DNA from: an uncultured Bacillus sp.
GTDB taxonomy: Bacteria; Bacillota; Bacilli; Bacillales_B; DSM-18226
DNA: 40,783 nucleotides
NCBI RefSeq assembly: GCF_946478885.1
Contig: NZ_CAMLDX010000021.1
Coordinates: 1-40,783, forward strand
Direction: 5' to 3'
Part shown: in pieces, positions 24,473 to 33,224 of the stretch
Layout: each line of letters starts with the position of its first letter
Numbering within the stretch: the first letter of the stretch is position 1
Position numbers and translations under genes: made by a program
Notes under the pieces: model-generated
Database searches by the model: none
Seen by the model: only the letters and a program-made list of their open reading frames with translations
What the model was told of the DNA's origin: nothing

Positions 24473-24507
24473 GTTTAAGTAGACAAAAAGGAGAAGGAGG
24501 GGGGAGA

Positions 24508-25869
24508 ATGACTTTACAGACTGGGCTCACTATTTTTGTCTTCCTCGTTACCATGGTCACCATTTTTTGGAGACCCAAAGGGATAAATGAGGCTTATCCT
24601 GCAAGTATCGGTGCAGCGATCATATTGTTGACAGGTACCGTTTCGAAAACCGATGTTATCGATATCATTGATAAAATCGGTGGAGCCTCTATCACGGTTA
24701 TTGCAACCATTGTCATGGCAGTCATATTAGAAAGCTTTGGATTCTTCCATTGGGCTGCCGCAAAGCTGGCGGGATTAGCCCGGGGTTCAGGATATCAATT
24801 ATATTGGTACAATCAGCTCTTATGCTTTTTAATGACTCTGCTGTTTAATAATGATGGGAGTATATTAATTACTACGCCGATTCTGATTATGCTGCTGAAA
24901 AACCTACGTTTAAAACCCCATCAGCAAATCCCCTATTTATTAAGCGGCGCCCTCATTGCAACCGCATCCAGTGCGCCTATAGGTGTAAGCAATATTGTGA
25001 ATTTAATTGCATTGGAAATTATTGATATGTCCCTGTATTTGCATACAGCAATGATGTTTGTGCCAGCGACCATAGGCTTACTATTCATGTCTTGCTTGAT
25101 GTTTCTCGTCCTCAAAGTTAAGCTGCCAAAAAAACTGCCTCATGTAAGCTATGATATGGAAGAAATATTTTTCACAAAAAATTTTCACCCATTGAAGGAG
25201 GAAAAATTATCATTGGAGACAAAGAAGAAACGAACACAATTTATGCTCAAGGTATTGTTGTTCGTCTTTTCCATCAGGTGCCTGCTATTTGTCGCATCAT
25301 TTTTTTCCATTCCGATTGCATTTGTTGCAGTCCTTGGCTCACTTTGTCTGCTTATTTGGCGCTGGTATCATTTACGCACCAATCCAATTGATATATTAAA
25401 AAAAACACCATGGCACATACTCGTGTTTGCCTTTTCAATGTATGTCATTATCTACTCATTGTATAATCTTGGTCTGACAGATATTCTCGTTGCATATTGT
25501 GAACCCATAGTCAGCCAGGGACTCATGTCTGCAAGTTTTGCTATGGGTGGATTGGTAACGATTCTTTCAAATATCTTTAATAATCATCCAGCGTTAATGA
25601 TCGGCACCATCACCTTAACAGAAATGGGACTCGATCCGATTACATTAAAAACCATTTATCTTGCTAATATTATCGGGAGTGATATCGGCTCGTTATTGCT
25701 GCCTATCGGTACGCTTGCTTCATTGATTTGGATGTACATCTTAAAACAGCATCATATTAAAATGAGCTGGAAGGACTATCTCAATGTTTCACTTATCGTG
25801 ATCCCGATTTCCACGATCGTTTCATTATTCTTTCTATTCTTTTGGGTACACTTGATATTCGCCCAATAA
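24508..25869 (+). CDS. ArsB/NhaD-superfamily transporter, YdfA-like
   Basis: This 453-residue membrane protein with about 11-12 spans belongs to the ArsB/ion-transporter superfamily. The two half-repeats each carry a polar re-entrant motif: LLFNNDGSILITTPILIML near 113 and LSNIFNNHPALMIGTITL near 353. It looks like Bacillus YdfA-type putative arsenical or organic-anion pumps. GGAGGGGGG precedes the ATG. There is no arsR or arsC nearby, so arsenite export is only one possibility; an anion or Na+/H+ exchange role cannot be excluded. Confidence 0.78.
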   Translation: MTLQTGLTIFVFLVTMVTIFWRPKGINEAYPASIGAAIILLTGTVSKTDVIDIIDKIGGASITVIATIVMAVILESFGFFHWAAAKLAGLARGSGYQLYWYNQLLCFLMTLLFNNDGSILITTPILIMLLKNLRLKPHQQIPYLLSGALIATASSAPIGVSNIVNLIALEIIDMSLYLHTAMMFVPATIGLLFMSCLMFLVLKVKLPKKLPHVSYDMEEIFFTKNFHPLKEEKLSLETKKKRTQFMLKVLLFVFSIRCLLFVASFFSIPIAFVAVLGSLCLLIWRWYHLRTNPIDILKKTPWHILVFAFSMYVIIYSLYNLGLTDILVAYCEPIVSQGLMSASFAMGGLVTILSNIFNNHPALMIGTITLTEMGLDPITLKTIYLANIIGSDIGSLLLPIGTLASLIWMYILKQHHIKMSWKDYLNVSLIVIPISTIVSLFFLFFWVHLIFAQ

Positions 25870-26072
25870 AGAGCTATGTTGTTCATCGGCAAATGCTTTG
25901 ATAAGAAGAATTTATTAGTTCACCAATTCTAATCGGGTCGTAAAAAAGAGGCATTATGATAATGCCCTAAAAACATTGCGATCTAAAAAATCCATAAAGA
26001 TGTCGACGATAATATATGCAACGATAAGGAAATCGATCTAGTATGAAACAGGCAATAGGCAGAAGCGCACGA

Positions 26073-26114
26073 ACACAAAGGAGAAGGAAAGCAGCGTTTT
26101 CTTCTCTTTTGTGT
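26073..26114. terminator. Possible hairpin between convergent genes
   Basis: ACACAAAGGAGAAG and CTTCTCTTTTGTGT pair with one G-T position around a 14-nt loop, in the gap between the ArsB-like gene and the convergent nnr gene. The T-run after it is weak on both strands. Confidence 0.4.
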
Positions 26115-26128
26115 TTATAATATTTTTG

Positions 26129-27559
26129 CTAAGCAAATCGGTTGCATACTCTTGGCAGTAATCGGGCAAAATCATGTGCAACCATCGTTTGGTCTCCATT
26201 TTGCCGAATCCATTCTTCTGCGCAAAGACCATGGAGATAAACTGCATTGGCAGCGGCCTCTTCTATCCGCTTATGGGTTCCTACAGCAGCTAAGAGCATT
26301 CCTGTCAGGGTGTCCCCTGTACCCCCTTTTGATAAGGCGCTATTTCCCACAACATTGATAAAACCGGTACCATTCGGAAGGGCTATGACCGTATATTTGC
26401 CCTTTAAAATAACCATCAGGTTATTTTCTTTTGCATATTCAGAAGCCAATTGGATACGGTTCTTTTGAATTTCCTTTTTTGTCCTTCCTGTTAAACGGCT
26501 AAACTCCCCAGGATGTGGAGTTATAAGAATCGGTTGTTCATGCGCTTCATATTTTCTGGCGCTTAATGCTCCTGCGTCTAACACAATAGGAACCGAGATC
26601 TGCAGAATATCTTTTATTGTTTTTTCCAAAGCTTCATCCGGATTAAGTCCAGGTCCGATGGCAATCGCCGAATAAGCAGTATGTACGTCTGAAGCTGAAA
26701 AGTGAAACTGAAAGGTAGCTTCCGGAGCCAAAGGGCCGATCACGGCGGATGCATGCCTTGTAGTAGCAATAGACAATTTCCCTGTTCCGAATCGAAGAGC
26801 TCCGATAGCAGCCAAGGCTGCACTTCCCGGCATTTCATCGCTGCCTGCAATCAGCAAAGCTGTTCCGAATGTTCCTTTGTGAGTATTGCCGCTTCTCTTC
26901 GGCATCGTCCTGCGAACATCCGCTTCAGTCCAAACCTTCCATTTGCCGTTTTGCGGAATTCCAATATCTACAGTACGGGTCTCTCCAAAACAATCAGCAG
27001 CGGGGAATAGGAATACCGATGGCTTATAGCCATGGAGCATGAGAGTAAAATCAGCATGAACAGCATGTTCATCGACACTGCCCTCATCGGAGGAAACACC
27101 TGTCGGAAGATCTATAGCAATTACATTCTTTTTCGTTTGATTCACCCAGTTCGTGATCCTCGCCAAATCTGTTCGTAATGGCAACCGGCTTCCCACCCCT
27201 AATAAAGCGTCTATGATCCAATCGGCTTCAAAATCCTCCGAGAAATCCTCCACTTCATATCCGCATCCTTTATAGTAAACCAAATGTTCATTCGCTGTAT
27301 CAGTTTGCGGTGTCCCAAGTGGAAACACTAAGGATACCTGATAGCCATTATTTTTTAAGTAGCGGGCTAAAACGATACCGTCGCCGCCATTATTTCCTTT
27401 TCCGGCAAGAATTAAAATGCGATCAGACTTTTGCACAAGCGTCACGATCTCACGAAATAAACCTGCCCCGGCATTCTCCATTAAGGTAAACAGAGACATT
27501 CCTTTCTCTTCAGCCCGGGCATCCACTTCTTTAATCTCTTTACTTGTATAGATGTACAT
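26129..27559 (-). CDS. nnr: Bifunctional NAD(P)HX epimerase/dehydratase
   Basis: This 476-residue fusion repairs damaged NAD(P)H hydrates. The N-terminal YjeF epimerase domain (about 1-215) has GKGNNGGDG at 53-61 and LIDLPTG-like VIAIDLPTG. The C-terminal ADP-dependent dehydratase (ribokinase-like, about 225-470) has ITPHPGEFSRL and ALSKGGTGDTLTGMLLA with the catalytic aspartate. Both halves are intact. AAAGGGGG lies about 10 bp before the ATG. It is a stand-alone housekeeping gene on the minus strand. Confidence 0.93.
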   Translation of the reverse strand: MYIYTSKEIKEVDARAEEKGMSLFTLMENAGAGLFREIVTLVQKSDRILILAGKGNNGGDGIVLARYLKNNGYQVSLVFPLGTPQTDTANEHLVYYKGCGYEVEDFSEDFEADWIIDALLGVGSRLPLRTDLARITNWVNQTKKNVIAIDLPTGVSSDEGSVDEHAVHADFTLMLHGYKPSVFLFPAADCFGETRTVDIGIPQNGKWKVWTEADVRRTMPKRSGNTHKGTFGTALLIAGSDEMPGSAALAAIGALRFGTGKLSIATTRHASAVIGPLAPEATFQFHFSASDVHTAYSAIAIGPGLNPDEALEKTIKDILQISVPIVLDAGALSARKYEAHEQPILITPHPGEFSRLTGRTKKEIQKNRIQLASEYAKENNLMVILKGKYTVIALPNGTGFINVVGNSALSKGGTGDTLTGMLLAAVGTHKRIEEAAANAVYLHGLCAEEWIRQNGDQTMVAHDFARLLPRVCNRFA

Positions 27560-27644
27560 GATTTCAGTCCCCCTTTTTGCTACTATTCATAATATCCATT
27601 ATAATCCTTCTGGTATGAGAAAAATCATTTCTTGGACTGAAATC

Positions 27645-27653
27645 TGTTATAAT
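27645..27653 (+). promoter_or_regulatory. Extended -10 promoter of the DUF6509-like gene
   Basis: TGTTATAAT is a perfect extended -10 (TG-N-TATAAT), 45 bp before the GTG start. There is no convincing -35. Confidence 0.65.
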
Positions 27654-27697
27654 GCATAGTGAAATAGTTTTCTTTTTGAAAGGGATGTAAAACAAAC

Positions 27698-27991
27698 GTG
27701 AAAATTACCGAATATACCGTTGAAGAAATTAATGATCCAACCGGCATTTTATCCGGATGTCGCTATGAATTCATATTCACAATCGAACTGCCTGAGGATG
27801 ATGAGCTTTACCATGAAAATGGATTACAATTAAAAGTTCTTTTTTCTGTTGATGGAACTCAAGCAAAAATTTTAAATTATCACTTCTATGACAGCTTGGA
27901 AAATAAATATCTAGACTTTGCCTTAGAGGATGATGAGGAACAATTTATTCATGAATTCTGCCTTCAGCATTACCATGATGCTGTTGAATAA
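27698..27991 (+). CDS. DUF6509-like protein
   Basis: This acidic 97-residue protein starts with GTG at 27698 (AAAGGGATG upstream). It begins MKITEYTVEEINDPTGILSG and has an EDDELY segment, a pattern I associate with DUF6509, a small family of unknown function in Bacillus and relatives. No membrane segment or catalytic motif is visible. It is transcribed alone from the extended -10 promoter at 27645. Confidence 0.7.
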   Translation: MKITEYTVEEINDPTGILSGCRYEFIFTIELPEDDELYHENGLQLKVLFSVDGTQAKILNYHFYDSLENKYLDFALEDDEEQFIHEFCLQHYHDAVE

Positions 27992-28049
27992 ACAACAGCC
28001 AGAGTAAGTACTGATTTTGAAGGGATAGCTAGAGCTATCTCTTTTACTT

Positions 28050-28268
28050 TCAGTTCCTCTTCAATAAACCATATGTGAAGTTTTCCCTCCCGCTGCTTTC
28101 TGACTTCTTCTTAGATATGCGTGACGTAATATACAGTATGTTTCCTCCCTTCTTTCTGATCGGAAGCTTACGATTAGAAAATCCAAGCAAATCAAAACCA
28201 TCTATATTATTCCACAGATGAACCAATCTTGACCTTTCTCTATTTATAGAGAGTTCGAGTGTTCCCAT
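28050..28268 (-). pseudogene. Group II intron reverse transcriptase/maturase fragment
   Basis: The minus strand encodes GTLELSINRERSRLVHLWNN followed by GFDLLGFSNRKLPIRKKGG and then a broken serine/lysine-rich stretch. The DGFD(L/F)LGF-x-RK motif is typical of the RT-thumb region of bacterial group II intron maturases. The YADD catalytic region, maturase domain and HNH endonuclease are all missing and the start codon is not supported. It is a relic; no intron RNA domain V/VI could be identified next to it. Confidence 0.7.
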
Positions 28269-28420
28269 TTTTACTTATACTCTATTAGAGATCACTTTGT
28301 CATTGGACTTCCACCTTCGAATTCTTCAGCAGTTGCCTGCCAACTACTGAGCGTCTTGATACTTACTCAGATTGGATGTTCACCAATGAGCAATTAGCGG
28401 CTTGACAGGGCGCACAAATG

Positions 28421-28466
28421 AAAAAAGACTGCAGGCAAACCCGATTTCGAGTTTGTCTACAGTCTG
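28421..28466 (-). terminator. Terminator of the first csp gene
   Basis: On the minus strand GACTGTAGACAAACTCG pairs with a matching arm ending in GCAGTC and is followed by TTTTTT. It begins 35 bp after the stop of the cold shock gene. Confidence 0.8.
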
Positions 28467-28500
28467 AAGTCTAGTGCAACCAGACTCTTCCCATACTTGA

Positions 28501-28701
28501 TTATAGCTTTACCACATTCACTGCCTGAGGTCCGCGCTGGCCCTCTTCTATATCAAAGCTTACTTCTTGGCCTTCATCAAGCGTTTTGAAACCTTCGCTG
28601 TTAATTGCCGAGTAGTGGACAAATACATCATCCCCGCCTTCTACTTCGATGAATCCGAAGCCTTTCTCAGCATTAAACCATTTTACTTTACCTGTTGCCA
28701 T
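28501..28701 (-). CDS. Cold shock protein
   Basis: This 66-residue single-domain CSD protein binds single-stranded RNA and DNA. RNP1 is KGFGFIEV (about 13-20) and RNP2 is VFVHYS (about 26-31), with [11 protein letters not shown] at the start. AGGAGG precedes the ATG. A twin csp gene lies upstream beyond cshA (30471-30671). It is separated from cshA by a 105-bp gap carrying a 15-bp palindrome. Confidence 0.95.
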   Translation of the reverse strand: MATGKVKWFNAEKGFGFIEVEGGDDVFVHYSAINSEGFKTLDEGQEVSFDIEEGQRGPQAVNVVKL

Positions 28702-28735
28702 TACTTTTTCCTCCTAAATCTCATCACGATTAATA

Positions 28736-28750
28736 CAGAACAATGTTCTG
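28736..28750. promoter_or_regulatory. CAGAACA-A-TGTTCTG palindrome upstream of csp
   Basis: Perfect 7-bp arms with a one-base centre, 35 bp before the csp start. It could be an operator or a 5' UTR hairpin. It resembles but does not match the Bacillus LexA box (GAAC/GTTC spacing is 3, not 4). Confidence 0.4.
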
Positions 28751-28806
28751 TCGCTATTAATATGGGTAATATTAACGAATTTTATAATATATTATTTAGA
28801 TTATTT

Positions 28807-30261
28807 TTATTTTTTATTGTTTGATTCGTTATTTTTGCGATTTCTGCCTCTTCTGCGATCCCTGTCGCGTGAACTTCTTCTGTCATTACGTCCGCCTCTA
28901 TCATTGCGGCGTTTGCGATCAAACTCATATTTTGGCTTCTTTGACCTCAACGGTTCAACAGCTGTAATTTTTACCGGAGTGGCATCAGGCTCTTTCGTAA
29001 TTAATTTGAGTGCTGCTGACAAGAGAGTCACGGAATCAGTATCCTTAAGCAGATTTTCTGCCAAATGCTTATACTCCTGATAAGCATTATCTTCCATCGT
29101 CTGAAGTAGCAAATTAATGGCAGCCTGCTGATTTCCTTCCATAACATCATGCAATGTCGGGATCGACATTTTCGTCATCTTCTTTTTTGTTACATGTTCG
29201 ATGATTTTCAAATGATCAATTTCTCTTGGCGTAACAAAGGTGATAGCCTTCCCTTTATTTCCAGCTCTTCCGGTCCGACCGATCCTGTGTACATAGCTTT
29301 CCGGATCCTGTGGAATATCGAAGTTGTATACATGAGAAACTCCGCTGATATCAAGTCCCCTTGCTGCAACATCTGTTGCCACCATAATATCGATGGATTG
29401 CTCCTTAAAGCGGCGAATGACCTGATCCCGTTTAGTTTGCGGAATATCGCCATGTATTCCTTCCGCCGTATACCCTCTTTTCATTAAACCATCGACCACT
29501 TCATCTACGCGTTTCTTTGTTCTACCAAAAACAATAGCAAGCTCCGGTGTTTGAATATCAAGTAGACTGCATAATACATCAAACTTTTGTTTTTCCTGCA
29601 CCTCAATGTAATGCTGCTCAATATTGGTAACGGTCATTTCTTTCGCTTTGATCTTTACCAGCTCGGGTTCAACCATAAACCGTTCGGCTAATGCTTGAAT
29701 TCTCTTTGGCATTGTCGCGGAAAATAACATGGTTTGTCTTTCATCAGGAACTTCTGCGAGAATTTTTTCAATATCCTCAATAAAGCCCATGTTCAACATT
29801 TCATCCGCTTCATCCAATACTACCATTTTGATGTTCTGCAGACGAATCGTTTTTCTTTCAATATGGTCAATTAACCGTCCAGGTGTTGCCGCGATGACCT
29901 GCGGGCGGTTCTTCAGGGCGCGAATCTGACGTCCGATATCCTGTCCTCCGTACACAGGCAGCGTCCGAATACCTTTTACCTGTCCGATCCGATTTAATTC
30001 TTCTGCTACCTGTACGGCCAATTCGCGAGTCGGGCAAAGAACCAATCCCTGAATGCCCCCTTCGATTGACAGCTTTTCCAAGAGAGGCACTCCAAAGGCA
30101 GTTGTTTTCCCAGTCCCTGTCTGTGCCTGTCCGATCATATCTTTCCCACTTAAAGCAAGGGGAATTGCTTGTGCTTGAATGGGTGTAGGTTCTTCAAAAC
30201 CCATATTATTAACGGCTTGTTCAAGCTCTTTACTTAAACCAAAATCTGAAAAAGTGAACAA
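28807..30261 (-). CDS. cshA: DEAD-box RNA helicase CshA-like
   Basis: This 484-residue helicase unwinds RNA duplexes in cold adaptation, ribosome assembly and mRNA decay. Motifs: Q motif (FEEPTPIQ), [10 protein letters not shown], Ia PTRELA, II DEAD, III SAT, and HRIGRTGR (VI). Helicase domain 1 is about 1-210 and domain 2 about 220-370; the C-terminus is an Arg/Asp/Gly-rich tail ([20 protein letters not shown] region) for RNA or partner binding. The start is TTG at 30261 with AGGAGG about 10 bp upstream. It is flanked by two csp genes, which fits a cold-response role. Confidence 0.93.
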   Translation of the reverse strand: MFTFSDFGLSKELEQAVNNMGFEEPTPIQAQAIPLALSGKDMIGQAQTGTGKTTAFGVPLLEKLSIEGGIQGLVLCPTRELAVQVAEELNRIGQVKGIRTLPVYGGQDIGRQIRALKNRPQVIAATPGRLIDHIERKTIRLQNIKMVVLDEADEMLNMGFIEDIEKILAEVPDERQTMLFSATMPKRIQALAERFMVEPELVKIKAKEMTVTNIEQHYIEVQEKQKFDVLCSLLDIQTPELAIVFGRTKKRVDEVVDGLMKRGYTAEGIHGDIPQTKRDQVIRRFKEQSIDIMVATDVAARGLDISGVSHVYNFDIPQDPESYVHRIGRTGRAGNKGKAITFVTPREIDHLKIIEHVTKKKMTKMSIPTLHDVMEGNQQAAINLLLQTMEDNAYQEYKHLAENLLKDTDSVTLLSAALKLITKEPDATPVKITAVEPLRSKKPKYEFDRKRRNDRGGRNDRRSSRDRDRRRGRNRKNNESNNKK

Positions 30262-30420
30262 AATCTTTTTTCCTCCTTAACATTTCAATCCAACATACAT
30301 AGGTTTACCATATGCAGGTATTTTTCATACTTCAATAATATTTTTACGGAAGTACATCGAATACTAGTGTATTTCTATCATCTATACAAGGTTTGGATAA
30401 TCGGGCATTCCCCTTTACAT

Positions 30421-30455
30421 GAAAAAGGTGATGCATATTGGAAGCATGCATCACC
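30421..30455 (-). terminator. Terminator of the second csp gene
   Basis: GGTGATGCAT and ATGCATCACC pair perfectly (10 bp) around a 9-nt loop, followed by TTTTTC on the minus strand. It begins 15 bp after the csp stop and separates csp from cshA. Confidence 0.85.
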
Positions 30456-30470
30456 CCATTTCAGTCTCTA

Positions 30471-30671
30471 TTAAGCTTTTACAACATTCGCTGCTTGTGG
30501 TCCACGATTGCCTTCAACGATATCAAAAGAAACGTCTTGACCTTCTTCTAATGTTTTGAAGCCTTCAGTTTGAATGGCAGAAAAATGAACAAATACATCT
30601 TGACCTTCTGAAGATTCAATGAATCCGAAGCCTTTCTCTGCATTAAACCATTTTACTTTACCTGTATTCAT
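30471..30671 (-). CDS. Cold shock protein
   Basis: This 66-residue CSD protein has RNP1 KGFGFIES and RNP2 VFVHFS. It is about 80 percent identical by eye to the other csp at 28501-28701 and is probably an old tandem-type duplicate. GGAGG precedes the ATG at 8 bp. A long AT-rich 5' region (30672-30931) may hold a cold-responsive leader. Confidence 0.95.
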   Translation of the reverse strand: MNTGKVKWFNAEKGFGFIESSEGQDVFVHFSAIQTEGFKTLEEGQDVSFDIVEGNRGPQAANVVKA

Positions 30672-30931
30672 GAGTATACCTCCGAAAAATAATTTTCACT
30701 CTAAGTTTTACATATAAATATTTACCCATAAAAAAATCGTATCCTCAAAAACCGTAGGAATAAACATCGCACACAGTTTTTACAGCTACGACAACTTATC
30801 CAAAATATATATACCGAACTTAATAGCGTTAATCTAACTATAATCGTTGAATGGGTTTTTGTCAAATACTTCTCTTACCCATTTAATGAACTATGGTGTT
30901 CATCAGATTTTTGAGACATACTCATACAAAA

Positions 30932-31789
30932 TTACTGTCCGTTATAAAGTGCTAATGCCTTTTCTGCTGAGGCAACCGTATGTTTTAACAGCATCGAAAT
31001 GGTCACAGGACCTACTCCGCCTGGTACAGGAGTAATTGCAGATGCCTTTTTCAAGCAAGATTCATACTCACAATCCCCGATATTTCCTTTATTATAACCT
31101 GCATCTAAAACAACGGCACCTTGTTTTAACCATTCACCTTTAATGAAATTCGGCTTTCCAACAGCGGCCACTACAATATCAGCAAGTGCGACAATTTCCG
31201 GGAGATTTTCCGTATATGAGTGGCATGTAGTCACAGTTGCATCACGGTTCAACAGCAAGGCAGATACCGGTTTTCCAAGAATTGGACTTCTGCCTACGAC
31301 AACTGCATGCTTTCCTTTTGCCTCAATCCCATAAAAATCCATAATAGCCATGATAGCGGCAGGTGTACAAGAAGGATACATGCCAAAGCCCAATGCCGTT
31401 TGCCCGTATCCAAGACTGGTAACGCCATCGACATCTTTTTCTATATCAATGGCTTCGAAACATTTTCGTTCGTCAATTTGTTTAGGCACCGGATGTTGAA
31501 GTAAAATGCCGTGAACTTTTGGATCTTCATTCAGTGACGTAATGACCGTTAATAATTCCTCTGTTGTCGTTTCTTGAGGAAGGTGAATTCTCTTTGATTC
31601 GATTCCCAGCTTTTTGCAAGCATTTCCCTTCATTCTGACATAAGTTTCAGAGGAAGGATCATCCCCTACCAGGATCGTTGCGAGACAAGGGACTAGTCCG
31701 GAATTAATCAACTTTTCCACTCTAACCCTTAATTTTTCTTTTACATCATTTGCAACAGTTGTTCCGTTAAGAATTAATTGATTTTCCAT
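30932..31789 (-). CDS. folD: Methylenetetrahydrofolate dehydrogenase/cyclohydrolase
   Basis: This 285-residue bifunctional enzyme interconverts 5,10-methylene-, methenyl- and 10-formyl-tetrahydrofolate, supplying one-carbon units for purine synthesis. Motifs: YVRMKGNACKKLGI with the catalytic lysine region, GILLQHPVPKQI, VVGRSPILGKPV (nucleotide binding) and the C-terminal PVPGGVGPVTISMLLKHTV. GGAGG lies before the ATG. It is a single gene directly behind a ZTP riboswitch, a known arrangement for folD. Confidence 0.95.
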   Translation of the reverse strand: MENQLILNGTTVANDVKEKLRVRVEKLINSGLVPCLATILVGDDPSSETYVRMKGNACKKLGIESKRIHLPQETTTEELLTVITSLNEDPKVHGILLQHPVPKQIDERKCFEAIDIEKDVDGVTSLGYGQTALGFGMYPSCTPAAIMAIMDFYGIEAKGKHAVVVGRSPILGKPVSALLLNRDATVTTCHSYTENLPEIVALADIVVAAVGKPNFIKGEWLKQGAVVLDAGYNKGNIGDCEYESCLKKASAITPVPGGVGPVTISMLLKHTVASAEKALALYNGQ

Positions 31790-31840
31790 GTATATACCTC
31801 CAGTAATGAGTAAACATTTTCCCTGAGCAGGGTTTACAGG

Positions 31841-31880
31841 AAAAAGCCAGCCATTTTGGTATCATCGACTGAATGGCTTT
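31841..31880 (-). terminator. Attenuator terminator of the ZTP riboswitch
   Basis: On the minus strand AGCCATT pairs with AATGGCT around a 16-nt loop and runs into GGCTTTTT. It lies between the ZTP aptamer and folD. Confidence 0.7.
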
Positions 31881-31951
31881 ATCCCAAATGGCAGGGATAA
31901 AACTGCCAAACCTCAGGATTTTTTTGTTCTGCAAAGAGAACTATTTTCACC

Positions 31952-32024
31952 TCGCCCAGACGACCGGCAATACATACGTGCAGCTCCCTCATGGTCAATT
32001 CCACATTTGTCGTCAGTAACTGAC
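31952..32024 (-). promoter_or_regulatory. ZTP (pfl) riboswitch upstream of folD
   Basis: The minus strand contains the pfl core: a P1 half CTGACGAC, TGTGGAATTGACCATGAG, GGGAGCTGCACG, and the 3' signature GCCGGTCGTCTGGGC. P1 pairs through GACGAC/GTCGTC. The class binds ZTP/ZMP, which accumulate when 10-formyl-tetrahydrofolate is low, and it commonly precedes folD. A terminator follows, so ligand binding should allow folD transcription. Confidence 0.82.
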
Positions 32025-32207
32025 ACAATACCACTATCATAACACAGATAATTTTAATAAAAAATAATATATTGTTCGTTTTTTGTAGTAAACTCCATAA
32101 TATTAATGGAAAACAGAAAAATAACAACTAGGGTCACCTAGTTGTTTTCGACAAATATTTATTCATTCTTATTAAATGCTGACGTTTTTTTCTATATTTT
32201 GTCGAAT

Positions 32208-32266
32208 GAGGCTGTCCATAAAATTTGCACAGTCTTATTAGGCAGAAATGCTTTAGGCCTCTTTTT
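32208..32266 (+). repeat. GGCTGTCCATAAA stem-loop element, copy 1
   Basis: GAGGCTGTCCATAAA begins a stem whose other arm is GCCTC at 32257-32261 followed by six Ts. It overlaps the last codons of ku on the opposite strand. A second copy of GGCTGTCCATAAA is at 37755-37767. It may end plus-strand transcripts or be a dispersed repeat. Confidence 0.5.
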
Positions 32267-33089
32267 TCAGCTTCCGTTTTGTTGTTGTGCGTTTTTTTGC
32301 AGTTGTTTCTTTTTTCGGCTTCGTTTGATCGATTGAGGCCTGCAGGGCAGCCATAAGATCCGTAACATTCGATTTTTCCTCTTTTTGTGCAGCCGTTACA
32401 ACTTCCTGTCCAGTTCGTTTAGAATCAATTAATTCCATTAAAGCAGTTCGGTATTCATCCGTATATTTAGCTGGTTCAAATTCCGTTGTTAATTGATCAA
32501 TTAATAATATAGCTGTATCCAGTTCTTTTTTGGTTATTTTATTTTCTGCAGGAACATTCGGCACATCGATAGCTGAACGAACCTCATCCGGATAATGTAT
32601 CGTCTCCATAACCAAAGTGTTCTCGTATACGCGGATAACCGCCATTTGCTCTTTGGAACGAATCATTATGCGTGCCAATCCGACCTTTCCTGCCTCTGAA
32701 AGGGCTTTTCTTAACAGGGAGTAAGCCTTTGACCCGTTATCACCTGGAGACATATAATAGCTGCGATCGAAATAAATAGGATCAATTTCCTCTATTTTCA
32801 CGAAATCGATAATCTCCACTGCCTTTTCTTCTTTGTCTTTCTTCAGTTTTTCAAGCTCCTCCTCATCGAGGACGACAAATTTTCCTTTTGTATATTCATA
32901 TGCCTTTACGATTTCCTCCGGCTTTACTTCAACATTACAAACTGGACATACTTTTTCATATTTGATGGGTGAATGACACTCTTTATGAAGTGTGCGCAAT
33001 TTTATATCCCTATCTTCCGTTGCAGAATGAAGCTTAATGGGGATGTTGACTAAACCAAAAGTGATACTTCCCTTCCAAATTGTATGCAT
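32253..33089 (-). CDS. ku: Ku DNA end-binding protein
   Basis: This 278-residue bacterial Ku homodimer ring protein binds double-strand breaks and recruits LigD in non-homologous end joining. It begins with WKGSITFGLVNIPIKLHSAT and has the bacterial insertion with CPVCNVEVKPEEIVKAYEY. The C-terminus is a basic lysine-rich tail (KKETTAKKRTTTKRKLKK), typical for DNA-end threading. It is divergently transcribed from ligD with a 135-bp shared promoter region. In Bacillus subtilis (ykoV/ykoU) this pair serves the spore; a SigG promoter could not be confirmed here. Confidence 0.95.
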   Translation of the reverse strand: MHTIWKGSITFGLVNIPIKLHSATEDRDIKLRTLHKECHSPIKYEKVCPVCNVEVKPEEIVKAYEYTKGKFVVLDEEELEKLKKDKEEKAVEIIDFVKIEEIDPIYFDRSYYMSPGDNGSKAYSLLRKALSEAGKVGLARIMIRSKEQMAVIRVYENTLVMETIHYPDEVRSAIDVPNVPAENKITKKELDTAILLIDQLTTEFEPAKYTDEYRTALMELIDSKRTGQEVVTAAQKEEKSNVTDLMAALQASIDQTKPKKETTAKKRTTTKRKLKKEA

Positions 33090-33224
33090 TTTGTGATCTC
33101 CATTCTTAATCCTTTTTTCTTAATTTATGTATAAAAACCAGTCATATACGTTGAAAATAATGTAACTCCGTTTTCGAATATCCTATTGGAAATTGCAAAA
33201 CAATTTTAATGAAAAGGGGTTACT

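Noticed and set aside
26702..27010. Plus-strand ORF of 102 codons inside the NAD(P)HX repair gene
   Set aside because: Antisense shadow; Ser/Cys-rich nonsense composition and no ribosome binding site.
27682..27697. ATG-TAA minimal ORF just before the DUF6509-like start
   Set aside because: The ATG comes from the purine-rich ribosome binding site (AAAGGGATGTAA) and is probably chance.
28736..28750. LexA/SOS box upstream of the csp gene
   Set aside because: The GAAC and GTTC halves are spaced by 3 bases rather than 4 and lack the outer C/G; it does not match the Bacillus consensus.
31879..32127. Minus-strand ORF of 82 codons upstream of folD
   Set aside because: It lies across the ZTP riboswitch and its sequence is explained by the conserved RNA; no ribosome binding site.
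33090..33224. SigG promoter between ku and ligD
   Set aside because: Bacillus subtilis controls this pair in the forespore, but no pair of hexamers with correct spacing could be fitted on either strand.
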